Shown here piece after piece: positions 1-11,872 of a stretch of DNA of 64,000 nt (positions are counted from its first letter, which is position 1; every line of letters begins with the position of its first letter). Below the pieces are notes generated by a model. The model saw only the letters and a program-made list of their open reading frames with translations. It had not been told where the DNA came from and searched no databases. Source of the DNA: Chaetorhynchus papuensis (Eukaryota > Chordata > Aves > Passeriformes > Rhipiduridae); assembly GCA_013396525.1 (NCBI GenBank), contig VWYX01000934.1, positions 1 to 64,000 on the forward strand, given 5' to 3'. Both the position numbers and the translations under genes were made by a program.

Positions 1-1654
1 GTGAGCACAAGGTGGTGGGAAGGCGCTGGCTCTGCCAGTTCACACTGCTGTTTACAGGGAGAAGCAGGAGTTTCCATCTCAGGGACAGCTCTATCAGGAC
101 ACAGGAGAAAACTTAAGATACAAAGGCTTTACTTAAATTAGGCTGGTATTTTTTTCCTTAAAAAACACCGGTGTTTTGTGAAAACCTAAGGTCAATTTAA
201 ATGTCAGTGTTAACTGGACCTGAGAGGGTTGTTTTAATGAATTTTTGAAAAATTTTGAAAAATACATTAATTATATGTTATTCTTTATAATTCCTAAATT
301 GTTCATGATATGAGGATTGAAATATTGTACCATTTTTCGTTTTAGTCGTGAAATCATTTTATGTTAAGCAGTCACTGCAATACAAACAGAGGAGTTTGAC
401 CTAGAAGAGAGATCATTCCATGCAATTGGTAACTGCACTTAATATTATAAAAACAAAGATTGTGCAGTGGCTGAAACCTTCTTCCACAGTGGTTCTGTAT
501 CACTGCAACTGATGTCGGGAAACAGTGATACAATCTTTGCATTGCACTTGAAAAAATCCAGAAACATTTCTACAGACATCTTTTTTTTCCTAAAAGTCAC
601 TAAAATTGAGGAAGGTTTTGTGTCCTGTCTTTATGTCATTTTTCCCTGCCCTCCCTTTCCATGCTGAATTAAAGCAGCCTATATCCTCTCATCCATATTT
701 TGAATTGACAAAATCAGCCACAGAATTTCTGGTTTGGGTTTTTTTATTCCCCAAGCACCCTCACTCTTTGCACTTGTGGTCTGTGTTACAGCAGCATTCA
801 CCTTTTTGGGAACTGTGTTTTCTGTGCAGCAGGAGCTCTCTGGAATACCAGGGGGAGGAGAGGCCTCACAGGACAAGGTCTGTGTGCAGATATTTCCCAG
901 AATGGCCATTCCAGAAGAGTCCCTGGTGTGCTACCTGCAATTAACACCGACACAAGGGCTTCCTTGTGAAGGGCCATTCCTGCACAGGTTTGTAGGGGCA
1001 GGCAGACCTTCAGATGTGAAGTTGTTCAGAGCCAAGGTCACATGCTCAAACCAACTAAACTTGTGACAACTGCTGGTTCCCCTCTCTTTCCCAGCAAAGT
1101 GCGGGTTGCAGAAACGCAACCAACTGGAACTGAGCCCCCAGGAGCAGCAGCAGCAAAGAGCAAGGATCTGGGTCATGTTCTCAGCTCTGTAACTGGATCT
1201 CTCTGGCAAGAATAGACAAGTGCATCCCAGAGCTGGGACACTTCCTTCACTTCTGCCACAGGAGAAGCGTGGCACACCGGCTGCTCAGCCAGCACAAGAT
1301 GCCAGGATGAAAAGGGGATGTGCACTCCTGTATCACACTAAAGGGTTTGTTGGAGAGGAAAGTGAGCAAGAACAGCCATAGAGACCAGACCCAATTTTTC
1401 AAAGATATTCTGTTAATTTTTTTTGTAAGGAGGAACTAATTTCTGATGCGATACTTTGTCTAAAAAATGCACAGGCGACCACACAACTGAAAACTGAAAG
1501 TAAAATGTGCTTTTTAGAGCTTTTTGGTCACACACACACGGAGATTTCTAATGTACGAAATCATTCCCACCTCCTTCCTTCAGTGTACTCCTCATCCATT
1601 CACAGGGTTCCTACTTGCAGAAAAGGCAAACGGCTAATGATGAATTAGCCAACA
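1..1654. other. Non-coding stretch, no gene seen
   Basis: AT-rich single-copy-looking DNA. Several short open frames on both strands around 600-1275 overlap each other in different frames, lack recognisable protein motifs and have no supporting splice sites, so I do not treat them as genes. A small tandem of a 10-bp A/T unit lies near 243-264 and a short CA run near 1529. Nothing else stands out. Confidence 0.6.
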
Positions 1655-1895
1655 CAACAGCAATTGGACTCATTCCCCCGAACACACCCAGCAGTTCTCA
1701 AACCCAGCTCATTGTCCCGTGCCGAAGGAAGATTTTCCCGTGATATGAGGCGAGGAGGGCAGAAGGGGGCATCAGTGAAACGGCGAGCGATGGAGTCAGC
1801 GAGGAGAGGAGGGATCGCTGAGCCGAGCGAGCATCGGGACAAGGTGAGAGTGAGGCGGCTCTGCAGGAGCCTCAGAGCATTCCCGGGGCTTCCCA
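1655..1895. promoter_or_regulatory. CpG cluster, candidate promoter
   Basis: By hand count about 15 CpG dinucleotides fall between 1679 and 1893, in a window whose other parts show one CpG or fewer per 100 bp. The sequence is purine-rich (many GAGG and GCGAG words) and has no clear TATA box. Vertebrate DNA loses CpG by methylation and deamination, so a local cluster often marks an unmethylated promoter or first exon. It is short for a classical CpG island. A strong plus-strand splice donor at 1844 and an ATG in good context at 1790 lie inside it and favour a plus-strand start. A minus-strand or bidirectional promoter, or a young GC-rich repeat, remain possible. Confidence 0.4.
1790..1843 (+). 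other. Candidate coding part of a first exon
   Basis: An ATG at 1790 has G at -3 and G at +4, a good initiation context. It is followed by 18 complete codons (MESARRGGIAEPSEHRDK) ending exactly at a strong splice donor, AAG followed by GTGAGAGT, at 1844. The exon would therefore end in phase 0. An in-frame upstream ATG at 1745 would extend it to 33 codons. The peptide is basic and matches nothing I recognise. The open frame also runs past the donor to about 1987, so openness is not proof of an exon. No partner exon was identified downstream. What I see is the ATG, the open codons and the donor; that it is an exon is inference from their coincidence with the CpG cluster. Confidence 0.2.
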
Positions 1896-4800
1896 AGGAA
1901 CTCCCAGTCCATAAAAAAAAGGAAAGCGCCAAGAAAATGCTTAACAGAAGTATAGCAGTTTCTCTCCTGAACAGGACAGGGATCTAGAAAATTAGCATGC
2001 AGCAGAAGGAAACAGTACGCTTGCAATGCTGTATATATGCCTATATGAACCAGTGATTTGTGAAAAAGTGTGTGTTATTTTCCCTGTCTAAGCTTATATG
2101 CCAGGAAAAAAAAGTAATTTAAACTTCTAGTTAAAAAATAAATTATTGTTTCAAGATTCAGTCTTTCAAGGGTAAGCCAAGAAATTTGGGAAGTGTAAAA
2201 TATTGATCCTAGCAGATGTCAATTCAGGAGAAGTTCTGGTTTTATTAGATAGGAGAGAAAACACAATGGATGGGTGTCCACTTGCACGTGCAGGCATTAA
2301 AAATAACATCATTATAAACAATCCAGTGGTACTTTCAAATGAGTTACTTCAAAGTCTCCAAAGCCACCCTCAACATTTCTTAAACATAGTGGGGAAAACA
2401 TTAAGTCAAGGAAAATCTGCAATACTGTCACATTTCCAGCTCTGGGTGTGGAGCACTGCAGCAAGGGAATGTTTTCAGAGATGAGTGTTTGCAAACATTT
2501 GTTGTCCTCCTTGCCCCAGGCACTGCTGGGCACCATGACCTGGCCAGGAATCGCTGGCCATGCACTCCTTGCTCTTTGAAGTCCCTTGCTCAGTGTCTCT
2601 TTTGACATTCTGGAGTATATCAGACCTGGGCATAAGGAAATAACTCTCCCCTGCTGCTTGCCCTCTCCTCAAGCACTTCAGGTGCTTCCTTCAAATATGA
2701 AAATTCAGTAAGAAAATTGTCACAAGAAAGGTGACTCTGAGCAGGACAGCAGCACACGACCCCCCGGCTCCTGCTGCTCCTGGCTGAGTGGCAATGGCAC
2801 CTCAGTGGTGCTGGAATCTGAACAAACCACAGAGCTCCCTCCCTCTCTGTTAAATCAATTCCTGCCTACACCCTCACCTTCTCCTCAACTTTGGTCCTGT
2901 AAGCCCTAGTTTGGCTCCTCCTTTATGCTCTCCACATTGAAAAGCCATAGGAGAGCCACACCAGCCACCGGGTCTGCCCTGCAGGCACATATTCCCTGCT
3001 CCAAAGAAGTTTTCCACCTGCAGCCTCAGGTTGCACCTCTTCACATCCCCCAGCTTTAACATGAGCAAAATACACCCCTCACTCCAGCCCAGGAGCCAGC
3101 TCAGGGGTACCTGTGTGTCACTAACTCAGGCACAAAGGAAACAGGAGAGATTTCCCTTTTTCTCTTTAGTCCTACTCATGCACAGGGCCCATGATCTGTT
3201 TATTAACTTGGTATTACAGCAGAGCTACGTGTAACCTCAGGGGTGACGCTTTTAAGAGGTTGGGTAGTAATTTGGGATATAAAATCACAATAGTTTTAGT
3301 TAAAGGTGTGTGTCCCTCAGGCTTCCACAGTCTGAAAGTCTACTCCCGCTTAAAATGACACATTTTCCCTTTAAAGGAAAGAGGAAAAAAATGTTTGCCC
3401 TTCACAATCCTTAGATATTTTTACTGATCTTTTGTTGACCATTTTGTGAACTCAGAAGTCTGATGTCAGTTACTCTATAGAAAGGATACAGGCTGTTCTG
3501 CCATATCTGGAATTATTTTTAAACACTTCCCCCTCACAAACTAAATCCTTGGAGGCTAAGGGGGAAGGCAGCCCACTGGGTTTATGTTGAGAAGAGAATA
3601 TCTTACGAGAATTTAGTTCAGGAAAAAATAAGGAAAGTGTGTTGAAAAAACGCAGGTTATACAAACTCGTGGTGGAGGTGTTTTGACACTGTCATGGGAT
3701 AAAATCAACAACTTATTCCTGGATACAAAAGCTCAAGTCAGACATTTCAATTGATGGGCATGTGTGTATATTTGTGTCCCAGGCAAACCACTGGCAGATT
3801 GATATATCCTCATTATTATGAATAATTATGTCCCTGATGAAGTTTCCACAGCTATTTGAAATAACCACTCCAACCCTTGCCAGCAGAAGTTTCACCCCAA
3901 AAGTTTTTCTTTGCTTTGAAATTCCAGACAGAGCATCCCAGGAAGAAAACAAAACAAAAACAAGCAAACAAATCTTCCCCTGCTTGAGTAGCTCAGCCAT
4001 AACAAACAGGAGAGAAGATTTAGTGGAATGACTGGGGAGAAATCATAAAGGCTACAAAATCTGTAACTTCTAAACAGAATATACACGGAAGCATGTAAAA
4101 CCAACAGAAACAGGCTTGGTAAGATTTAATTTTAATTTTAAAACATCGATATTTTAGCTGCTTTCCCTCTCAACTTGCAGATTTTAATTTCAAATATTTT
4201 TTAGCCTCTTGCATTGAGATGAGAGGTGACCACAGGCCTGTCTGTGGGAGCTACTGGGAGAAACAGCTGAAACTGAGCAGAATTTACCGTCGCTGACAAC
4301 AATACCAGAAACAACAAAATAACAATGCTGTCCTTTAACTCACTTTCAAAGAAGCTGTAAGAAAACATGATAACAAACCAAAGTACCCAGCACTTGCAGC
4401 CAGCCATACTCTCAGTGGCAGGTAGCAGATATTTATTTGTAAGGAGGTGGTTGATACCCTGTCCCTTGTCTCGTCTGCAGCTCTCCCGAGGGGCACAGTG
4501 GAGCAGTGAGCTGGAATTGGTTGTTACAGCCCCGATGGCCAAGCAGGGCTCCTGCAGCACCCATGTGCACCCTACACCCTCTTTTCCTACTGCCACTCCT
4601 ACAGTCAGCTCACTGCAGCTACCACTGCAAGGGCTGCCTTGGAGCTCCAGTCTTACTAAAGAATACCAGCCTGATCTCCACTAAAACCTTATTTTTTTCT
4701 TTGTTTTTTCAATTTCTGGTACTTTTGAGAAAGCCTCTGTTCTTGGAGCCTCAGAAGACTGCAATTTCTGTGTTGCAAACAATTATTTCAGTTAAAGGTA

Positions 4801-7800
4801 AGGTTCTTGGCTCTTGTTAGAAGCAGAAAATGAAAAAAAAAAAGCAGTAAAATATATTGCACTGAGATGCATTCTAGGTGAATGCCACGATTTTGGGGAC
4901 TTACAAAAAAACTGGTGGGTAATTACAGAATAGAAATGCAGATGTACAAGACTACAACAATAAACACACCTATCCTGGAAAGCAGGAAGAGAGCAAAATG
5001 TAACAACATATGCTATACCTCTGGCCCACCAAACTTCCCTTTCAGATTTTAAAGAACACAAATTTGTAATCCTTCCGTGCTGTCAAGTAACCAGCTAGCA
5101 AAATTAAAAGAGAACCTGAGTGTTCTGTGCTGCCCACTGCAGCACAAAGAAGTTAACTCCCAGCAGAGACAAAGTTGCACGCTCATGATTTTAATCAAGT
5201 CATCTGAAATCTGTTAAAGACCTCAATAAAACCGAACTCATCACTGTACCTGACAGGGGCCCTGGGTCACTGGAATCAGGCCATCTACCAGATGTCACAT
5301 CTTGCAGAACTTTGTCATATCCTTCCTCAGGACCCTTCTGAAATGTTGTGCTTTCCGAGAGGTTTCTCAGCAGTGAGGAGGATGTCTGCTCCAGAAACAA
5401 ACACACACTTCTTTCAGAAAACAAATACCAGGTCTTTAGCAAATGATTTGTCTTCAGTTATTGAATAATAGTATTTATGTACTTGGGAGTACAGCAGAGT
5501 TTGTGTTTCTTTCCCTTAACAGTGCTGATTTAGTCAGTACCACTTTTAATATGAAATCCTACCTAGAGAGTATTTTTTTAAAATACACTACACTTTCTGT
5601 GCAGTGCTTCAGTAGGACTGTTGAAGTATTAAAAGCTTTAAATTTACCACGGGCTTTTCACAAAATTTATGTTTCCCATTCATCCACTCAAATCAATAAA
5701 ATGATGTTTTTACAAAACTTTGAATAAGTATACACATTCTTTAGTGAACTCATAAGCGTATTTCAAATTTACTGGTATTGAGAATAAGACCTGAAACACA
5801 GCTCTGGAGATGAACACCCCAAAAGCATGTGTGTAAATGCCTTATGCATTTTAGCTCAGTCCAGAGCAGAATCTGGACTGCCTGCCCCCTCTCTCCAGGG
5901 TGTGTGGATGCAGACACCTGGATCCAGTCAGTGCCAGAGTGAAGCACAGGGCAGGCAGGTGGAGGGGCTGCCCAGCTGCTGGCAGTGAGCATGAGGAAGT
6001 TATGCAGATTTTTCACTGCCTGAAACTTAACTCGGGCATGCACTGCCCAGTCCCTGGTACTCACACACGGAGTGAATTTCTTGGCATTCATCTCGGTGTC
6101 TCGAGGATTAGAAGGAATAAAGGCCTTGTATTCACAGACCAAAGTAATAAAGTCAAGTATTGATACTAAATGGTGTAAAACAAGACAAAGGTACATCAGT
6201 CTCCGTTATGTTTTTTGTGTACATTGCAAAATGGGCTTTGCTTGAGCTCAGTGTGTCATTAAATGTCTGTGAGGTTCCAAATGGCCCCGAGGTTCTGATG
6301 CAGGCCCTCTGCACAGAGCTAATTCCACAGTCACAGCCTTGAAAGCACTTCCATTACATTAACATGCGACTGCAAGAAAACACTCAACTTTTTTACCCTT
6401 TAGAAGAATTGCTAGCTTTTAGGGGTCGAGCTGAGATGAAGGTGAAATCCATGGGGATTGGTTAGATCTCCACGGTCAGAGGAACACACGTAAGGATGCT
6501 GGGGCTGGGGGTCTGGCCCACTGAACTGTCCTCTTTTTAGTTTAGGAATTATATAGGGACTAACTAGAACAGGAAACTTGTCCCTCCCCCCAGATTATTA
6601 AATGATTTCCTGTCAGTCCTTAGAAAAAGCAGCTCATTGCTCAAAGCCTTAAGAAGTTGTGAGTGGCTCACACCCAGACTGGGAACAACAGGAAGGGAAG
6701 GATAAGCAGAGCTAATTGGCCTTTTTACACTTTCCAGAGCAGCCAGCACGTTGCAGATAAGCTTTCTTCACCAGTGATACCCAGTTAGTCCCTTCCCCTC
6801 TTTCAGTTTGCTTTGCCTTTAAACATGACCGTGTCAGATGTGATCCTGGCCAACACCCACGGGTGACTCCATGACCTTCTCTGCATACCAGCACTCAGGG
6901 AAGGCACATCTCAATCTGCTCACTCCACCATTTCCCATGCACAATAGAAATAAGCCATTTTCCCAGTAGCCTCCTTCACATAATTTAAAAAACCAGACCA
7001 GCACAAGTAAGATCACCTAACGAGGATTTCTCAAGAGACACGCTTCTCCAAGTGATCTTTCCAAAACTATGTCAAGTGTTTAGATCCTTGAGCTGAAACA
7101 AGTACCATCAGCAGTTTGGTAAGACAATCCCACAGACCAACAGTTTGGCATCTGGACCACAGAGAAGCTGGTGCCATACATTAGGTCCCAGTCAGGGTAT
7201 GTCCTTACACCCTCGGTGCTCAGGCACAGTTTTTCTGGAGTTGCCCCTAAATGATCCTTCAAAGAATTAAGGACAGTCCTTTGACCACAACTGCACAGCA
7301 AGTATTCCTCTCTGTTCCCAAGTTCTGCTGCCAACATGCCAGCATAAAAAAGTGCATAAATCATATTAACACACATCTGATTTACTAATAAAGCTGCATG
7401 TTTAGTGTGCTAGGCAAAACCCACTTTAAAAAAACCTCACTTTTATCAGATTCAAGGAATTACTTGCGACAACCCAATGAGCATCATTACAGTGACTTAG
7501 GCCTCGAGTGACATTTCCAGACCTCCAAACATCCTCAGTGCTCAACACTGAATCACCCCCAGTGGTGCTCATGCTCTGTGAAATGCCAAGCCCAGGACAG
7601 GACACACATGCCTGATGCTTGCCAACACTGCTGGGGTAAGGTGGCTGTTCCCCAGGGCTCACCAATAACCCCCTGATGTTCCTGTGGGGCCCAGGCCTTT
7701 TTTCCAGCAGCGGGATCGAGTCAAGGCACGCTCACTGGGACGTAGGAGCTGCGGTTCCTGACTCTCAATTAGTCACTGACCACTGCTTGTTTACACAACA

Positions 7801-10271
7801 CGTTACTGCTGGTCAGGGTGCTACCTCACACTCATCCTTCTTGACCAGAATCCTGCCATCTGCAGATTTAAACCACACTCTTTCATCTTCCAACGGTGAT
7901 TTTGATGGGTGAGCCGTAGCCAGAATCTCTGAAATCCCACCCAATATATCCATCCATCCATCTGAAGGTGAACTGCTGATGACTGCTTGAACAGCTTTCC
8001 GCTGTGCTTCTTCACACGAGTGCTTTGGCAGTTCCATAAAGGTCTGAATTTTCTGGGTTTTCTAGCCTAGAAAAATGCCCTGAGTATATTTAAAAAAATA
8101 AAATTAAAAAAATTACCTTTTTTCTCTATTGAGTTGGCCACTTACTTTTTCTTGTGGAAGAAACAAGGCCAACCTGGGCACAAAAATTGAAGACCTCGTT
8201 GCAACCCATACTCTTTCCACCACTTTTACTTGGATTGAGCTTTTATGCTTCCTTCTCTGCACTGCATTTAGAGCCAAAGCTGATGGTACATCCTGGAAAC
8301 ACGTACTCTTGGAGGTGATGAAAACGTTGCCATTGTTTATGGCAAATAAAAAGATCTCAGTAGAATTTTAAAAACCCCGCCATTACTTTTACATGCAGAG
8401 TATAAAAATAAAGATGAACACACTGATTTTTTTTTTTTACCTTTGACACCTCCCACTTCTATCTCTAGTTATTTTAAAAACATATTTGTTGTCCACCCTA
8501 AAGAAATACTCTGCAACGTGTGCTACTGGAAGAAAGAGGGGAAACAAAAAGAAAAATCCACATTTTTCTATTGATAATCAGACTTTTCAAGTAAAATGGT
8601 CCAATGGCTATACTTCATCTAACAGTTAAAGATGTTTCATTCTGCATAAAAGACAGGCACTTTTTTTTTGTCTCCTAAAATATGTTTCTAATTTAAGTTT
8701 GAAAAAATATTTCCATTGTGCCATGTATGCGGTAACTCAAAACCAAAATGAAAGGATTAAAATCAGGGCTGCACAGAATGGTTTAAATTAAATTCAGGTA
8801 GTGGGGAAGACTGCCGTATCTGGCAAGCTCCCACTCACTGAGCTTTCTGGCCAAGAGGCAAGATGAAGCATAACAACCTTTACCTGCCAAGTCTACAGCA
8901 ATTTTTGAGGGTTTTATTCATCTCTTAAAATAAAATGTTAATGCTCTTGGAACCTTGCCTTGCCATACAGTAGATCTCACCTGTCTTTTCCTTATCCTCA
9001 CACAAATGTGCCGTAGTACGCTTCAGGAATGACTGAAAATGTTTTCAATCTTGTTTTCCTTTCTCTGAACACACGGTATTTAAACTTATCGCCCATTACA
9101 CCTCAGTGGAAGACGTGACTAAATCCTACAGCTATTTTGGAAATCTCAGCTAATACGTTACAAACAGTTTGTGGGCAGCTGAAATCTGGGCTGTGGAATG
9201 TCCTTCTTCTGTCACCCCTTCACACCTATAACACTTTTGCAGTCCCCCCATAATCTTCCTGATTAAATCTGCCCCCCGCCAAGTGGTTCTGCTTATGATA
9301 AATCAGTTTGCACTGTTTATGATCCATATTATTACTACAGCCACAATGAAATGAGCCCCAAGGCTTCCCCAAATACACCTATGTCCCCCAATAGATTACT
9401 CTTGGCTAAGCAAAGAAAGCATAAGCAGAGCTCTGCCCTTCAGAAAAGGCAGCAAAGCTGAAGAATTAAAGTTTTCATGGGCTTCTTAGGAGATTACTCA
9501 AAACAGCAATATTAAATTATTTTTATGATCACTTGGGAAGAAATGAAAATACACAAATAATACACGGATCTCTCCGGAGCTTTCTCCCAGTCTTGTATGA
9601 GGTTTAAAGGCTTTCAGATGGCACCAGTAACAAAACAATTTAGTAAGAGCCTGGCCTACTAAGGCCACAGTTAATCTGTACAGACCATCTACCTTCAGGG
9701 AATTCTTTATTCCAAGCCAGGGAGTTCCCAAACTTTTTTCTGCCGCATGCACAACCATCAGTAACTGCAAACACCTTCACTGGCAGCCATCAGTCCTGTT
9801 TGTTGGCCGGGCTCTGTGCCATTTTGAAGTGGTTTATGCCCCTCCCAGCAGTGCATTCATCACATTGCCTAAGCTGTTGCCTTCTACAGCAATATCTATA
9901 AATCATTTTTTGCTGGAAAACCCAAAAAGTTGCAGCAACAACACACCAAGTCACAGATATGTCTGGTTTGAGAAACTGCTACCAAACCCAGTGTTTTAAC
10001 AGTATTTTTCATCTCCCTTGAGAGGAATTTTTAGGATAGCTTGACTTGGAAATTTTGACAACTTTGTCAAAAAATGAAGTTTCTCATCTTTCTTTTTGGG
10101 ACCAAGGGCATCGTAACACATCAAAACCAAAAGAATTCTTTTATTACATATCAAAATCATGTCTTATGAAGAGCTGCAAGCTCTGAGCACCTTGGGGTGG
10201 ACTGACAGCAAGTGATGAAACTACTCTTCACACTATGCATTCTGCAAAACAGAAATGAAAGGAAAAAAAAG
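1896..10271. other. Non-coding stretch, no gene seen
   Basis: About 8.4 kb of AT-rich DNA. Open frames such as those near 4201-4596 (minus) and 5750-6196 (minus) are unrecognisable and are overlapped by frames on the opposite strand. Possible splice signals exist, for example a minus-strand GTAAAGG donor near 8880, but none pairs with an acceptor to frame a convincing exon. Short A and T runs occur (for example T runs near 8429 and 8661). I see no interspersed repeat I can name here. Confidence 0.55.
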
Positions 10272-10320
10272 TCATAGAATCATTTGGGCTGGAAAAAACA
10301 TTAAAGATCATCGAGTCTGT
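10272..10320 (-). mobile_element. CR1 LINE 3'-tail fragment
   Basis: Read on the minus strand, this 49-bp piece carries the order typical of the avian CR1 3' end: a GA-TGATCTTTAA segment, then TTTTTTCCAGCCC, then AATGATTCTATGA. CR1 is the dominant non-LTR retrotransposon of birds, and most copies are severely 5'-truncated, as here. The copy is short and mutated, and no target duplication is visible. The assignment rests on my memory of the CR1 tail, not on a search. Confidence 0.72.
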
Positions 10321-11432
10321 TTTGTTCTTTGTAATTTGTCAGGAAAAAAAGAAAGGCATGACTAAGCAAGGTTGTAATAAAGGCTGTTTTTGTTAATAAT
10401 TCCTTCTTTCTTGAACCACATTTCACGAAATGTGTTAGTAATTCTTGGAAACGAACACACACCACTTGCCACTGAAAGGAAAGGAGGCAAGGATGCCCTG
10501 AGGGAGAGACGTGGTACCCAACTTGCCCTTCTGCAGGCTGCTCTCAGGGTGATGAGATCCAAAGTGTGCAGAGCTCCCTGCTGAGGTCCTGCAAAGCTGT
10601 ATCTGCCCGATTCAGGCTCTGCAGAACTGAGGAGTTAATACAAAACTTGGCAGCTCTGACCAGGGCTGAGAGACCAGGGAAAGAAAACTGCACTGTCAAA
10701 CAGGGGGTAACTTTTCAGTTCTGCTTAAACTCATGTCCCAAGTGACTTATTTCATGATGATTTCAACTGCCACATCAGTGACCTCTGTGTTTAGAATGTG
10801 TTTCCAGTACTGGCACATGCAGAAAGCTTTCTTCTTAAATTACAGAGAGTTCAAATAAGTATAATTCTAAATGGGATCTCAGCTTCAGAACAGAACCAGA
10901 GTCACTCGTGCCATTATCAGATCATCTTCTCAGACAACCCAAGGTCAGGCCAACCTAGGCAATTATTTATAGTCATTTGTGTGGAACTCATGGCATTCGA
11001 AAGCCTTGTGAAAGCTCATCAGGCTGCACAAACTCCAGAGATCATTTCTGTTCCTTCTCATTACACCAGCTCTCAGCAGTGAGGGGATTAGAAAAACTCC
11101 TTCTATTCTAGATGGCAATATTTGTCTTATTAAGGAAAGCCAGCGTACTAGAGCCTACACTGAAGAAGAGATTGAGACTTATGCCTGAACTCTTGTGGCA
11201 AGGCTGATCCGTAGCATGGGACTTTTCAGGGAGAACAGCATCTCCACAGGGTCCCAGAGTAGTCAGGGAACCCCTCTGCAGAGGCACAGGCTATGGCACA
11301 AAACACGGCACCAATGTGGCAGGGTACAAAACCCAGCCCAGCGGCTTTCAGCCTGCCCACATCAATGTGTTTGGAAGGCCTTGGCAGTGACATTGCCTTT
11401 GCATGTCCTTCACAGCACAGACAGGGCACTGC
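10321..11432. other. Non-coding stretch, no gene seen
   Basis: No recognisable coding sequence or repeat. Short frames at 10362-10584 and 10798-11082 have no known motifs. The right end of this stretch is the target site of the LTR insertion, where CTGC at 11429-11432 is the left copy of the duplicated target. Confidence 0.6.
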
Positions 11433-11496
11433 TGATGCCTTAAGAGGCCTCCTAGAAACAGAGACCAGACAGGAGTAAAGGGAATAAAGGTGGGGA

Positions 11497-11502
11497 TTTA
11501 TT
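11497..11502 (-). terminator. LTR poly(A) signal
   Basis: AATAAA on the minus strand, about 90 bp downstream of the TATA box, in the place expected for the R-region poly(A) signal of the solo LTR. The remaining 64 bp to the element end would be the rest of R and U5. Confidence 0.65.
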
Positions 11503-11592
11503 GGAAAGGCCTTCAAGGTACACCCTGGGGAGCCAGAGGCTGCTGCCCAGATGGGCCCTGAGATGGACCCCAGGTCATGAGTTCTTCACACT

Positions 11593-11616
11593 TTTATAGG
11601 TTTGGTTCATTTGCAT
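11593..11616 (-). promoter_or_regulatory. LTR promoter: octamer plus TATA box
   Basis: On the minus strand the canonical octamer ATGCAAAT (11616-11609) lies 10 bp upstream of TATAAA (11598-11593). The octamer binds POU-domain factors such as Oct-1 and Oct-4. An inverted CCAAT box lies further upstream at 11632-11636. All core elements are intact, so this solo LTR could still start transcription towards lower coordinates. Activity is inference. Confidence 0.65.
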
Positions 11617-11872
11617 ATCAGGATTAACTCTCCAATTAAAGCTTCAGTTTAATGATGGAATTCCCCTCAGCTTGCCCCCCTTTCAGAGGCTTTTAGTTTA
11701 CACTTTTTGGGCCTAGGACAGTCTGGGTGTCCTTGAAGAGCAGGCCTGGAGAGGCTTTGTTATGGCTACTGAGCACAAGAGAGCAGAAGTGAACAGGCTA
11801 CAAGAAACTTCAGAGTTGCACACTGAGCAGTACAGGATTTGAAAAATATAAAAGTTAAAACCTAAGGCATCA

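Larger units (their letters stand above)
11433..11872 (-). mobile_element. Solo LTR of an endogenous retrovirus
   Basis: The 440-bp element begins with TGATGCCTTA (11433-11442) and ends with TAAGGCATCA (11863-11872), a perfect 10-bp terminal inverted repeat with the TG...CA ends of retroviral LTRs. CTGC occurs directly on both sides (11429-11432 and 11873-11876), consistent with a 4-bp target duplication. On the minus strand the order U3, TATA box (11598-11593), poly(A) signal AATAAA (11502-11497) and U5 is that of an LTR. No gag, pol or env sequence and no primer-binding site follow, so this is a solo LTR left by recombination between two LTRs. A 4-bp duplication points to an ERV1-like group. 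The sequence resembles songbird LTRs I remember, but I cannot name the family. Confidence 0.88.

Noticed and set aside
5750..6196. 148-codon minus-strand frame
   Set aside because: The sequence shows no family resemblance, and an 87-codon frame overlaps it on the other strand.
11436..11720. Shorter LTR of 285 bp with TG...CA ends
   Set aside because: It has no target duplication and no inverted repeat beyond TG/CA; the 11433-11872 boundaries have both.
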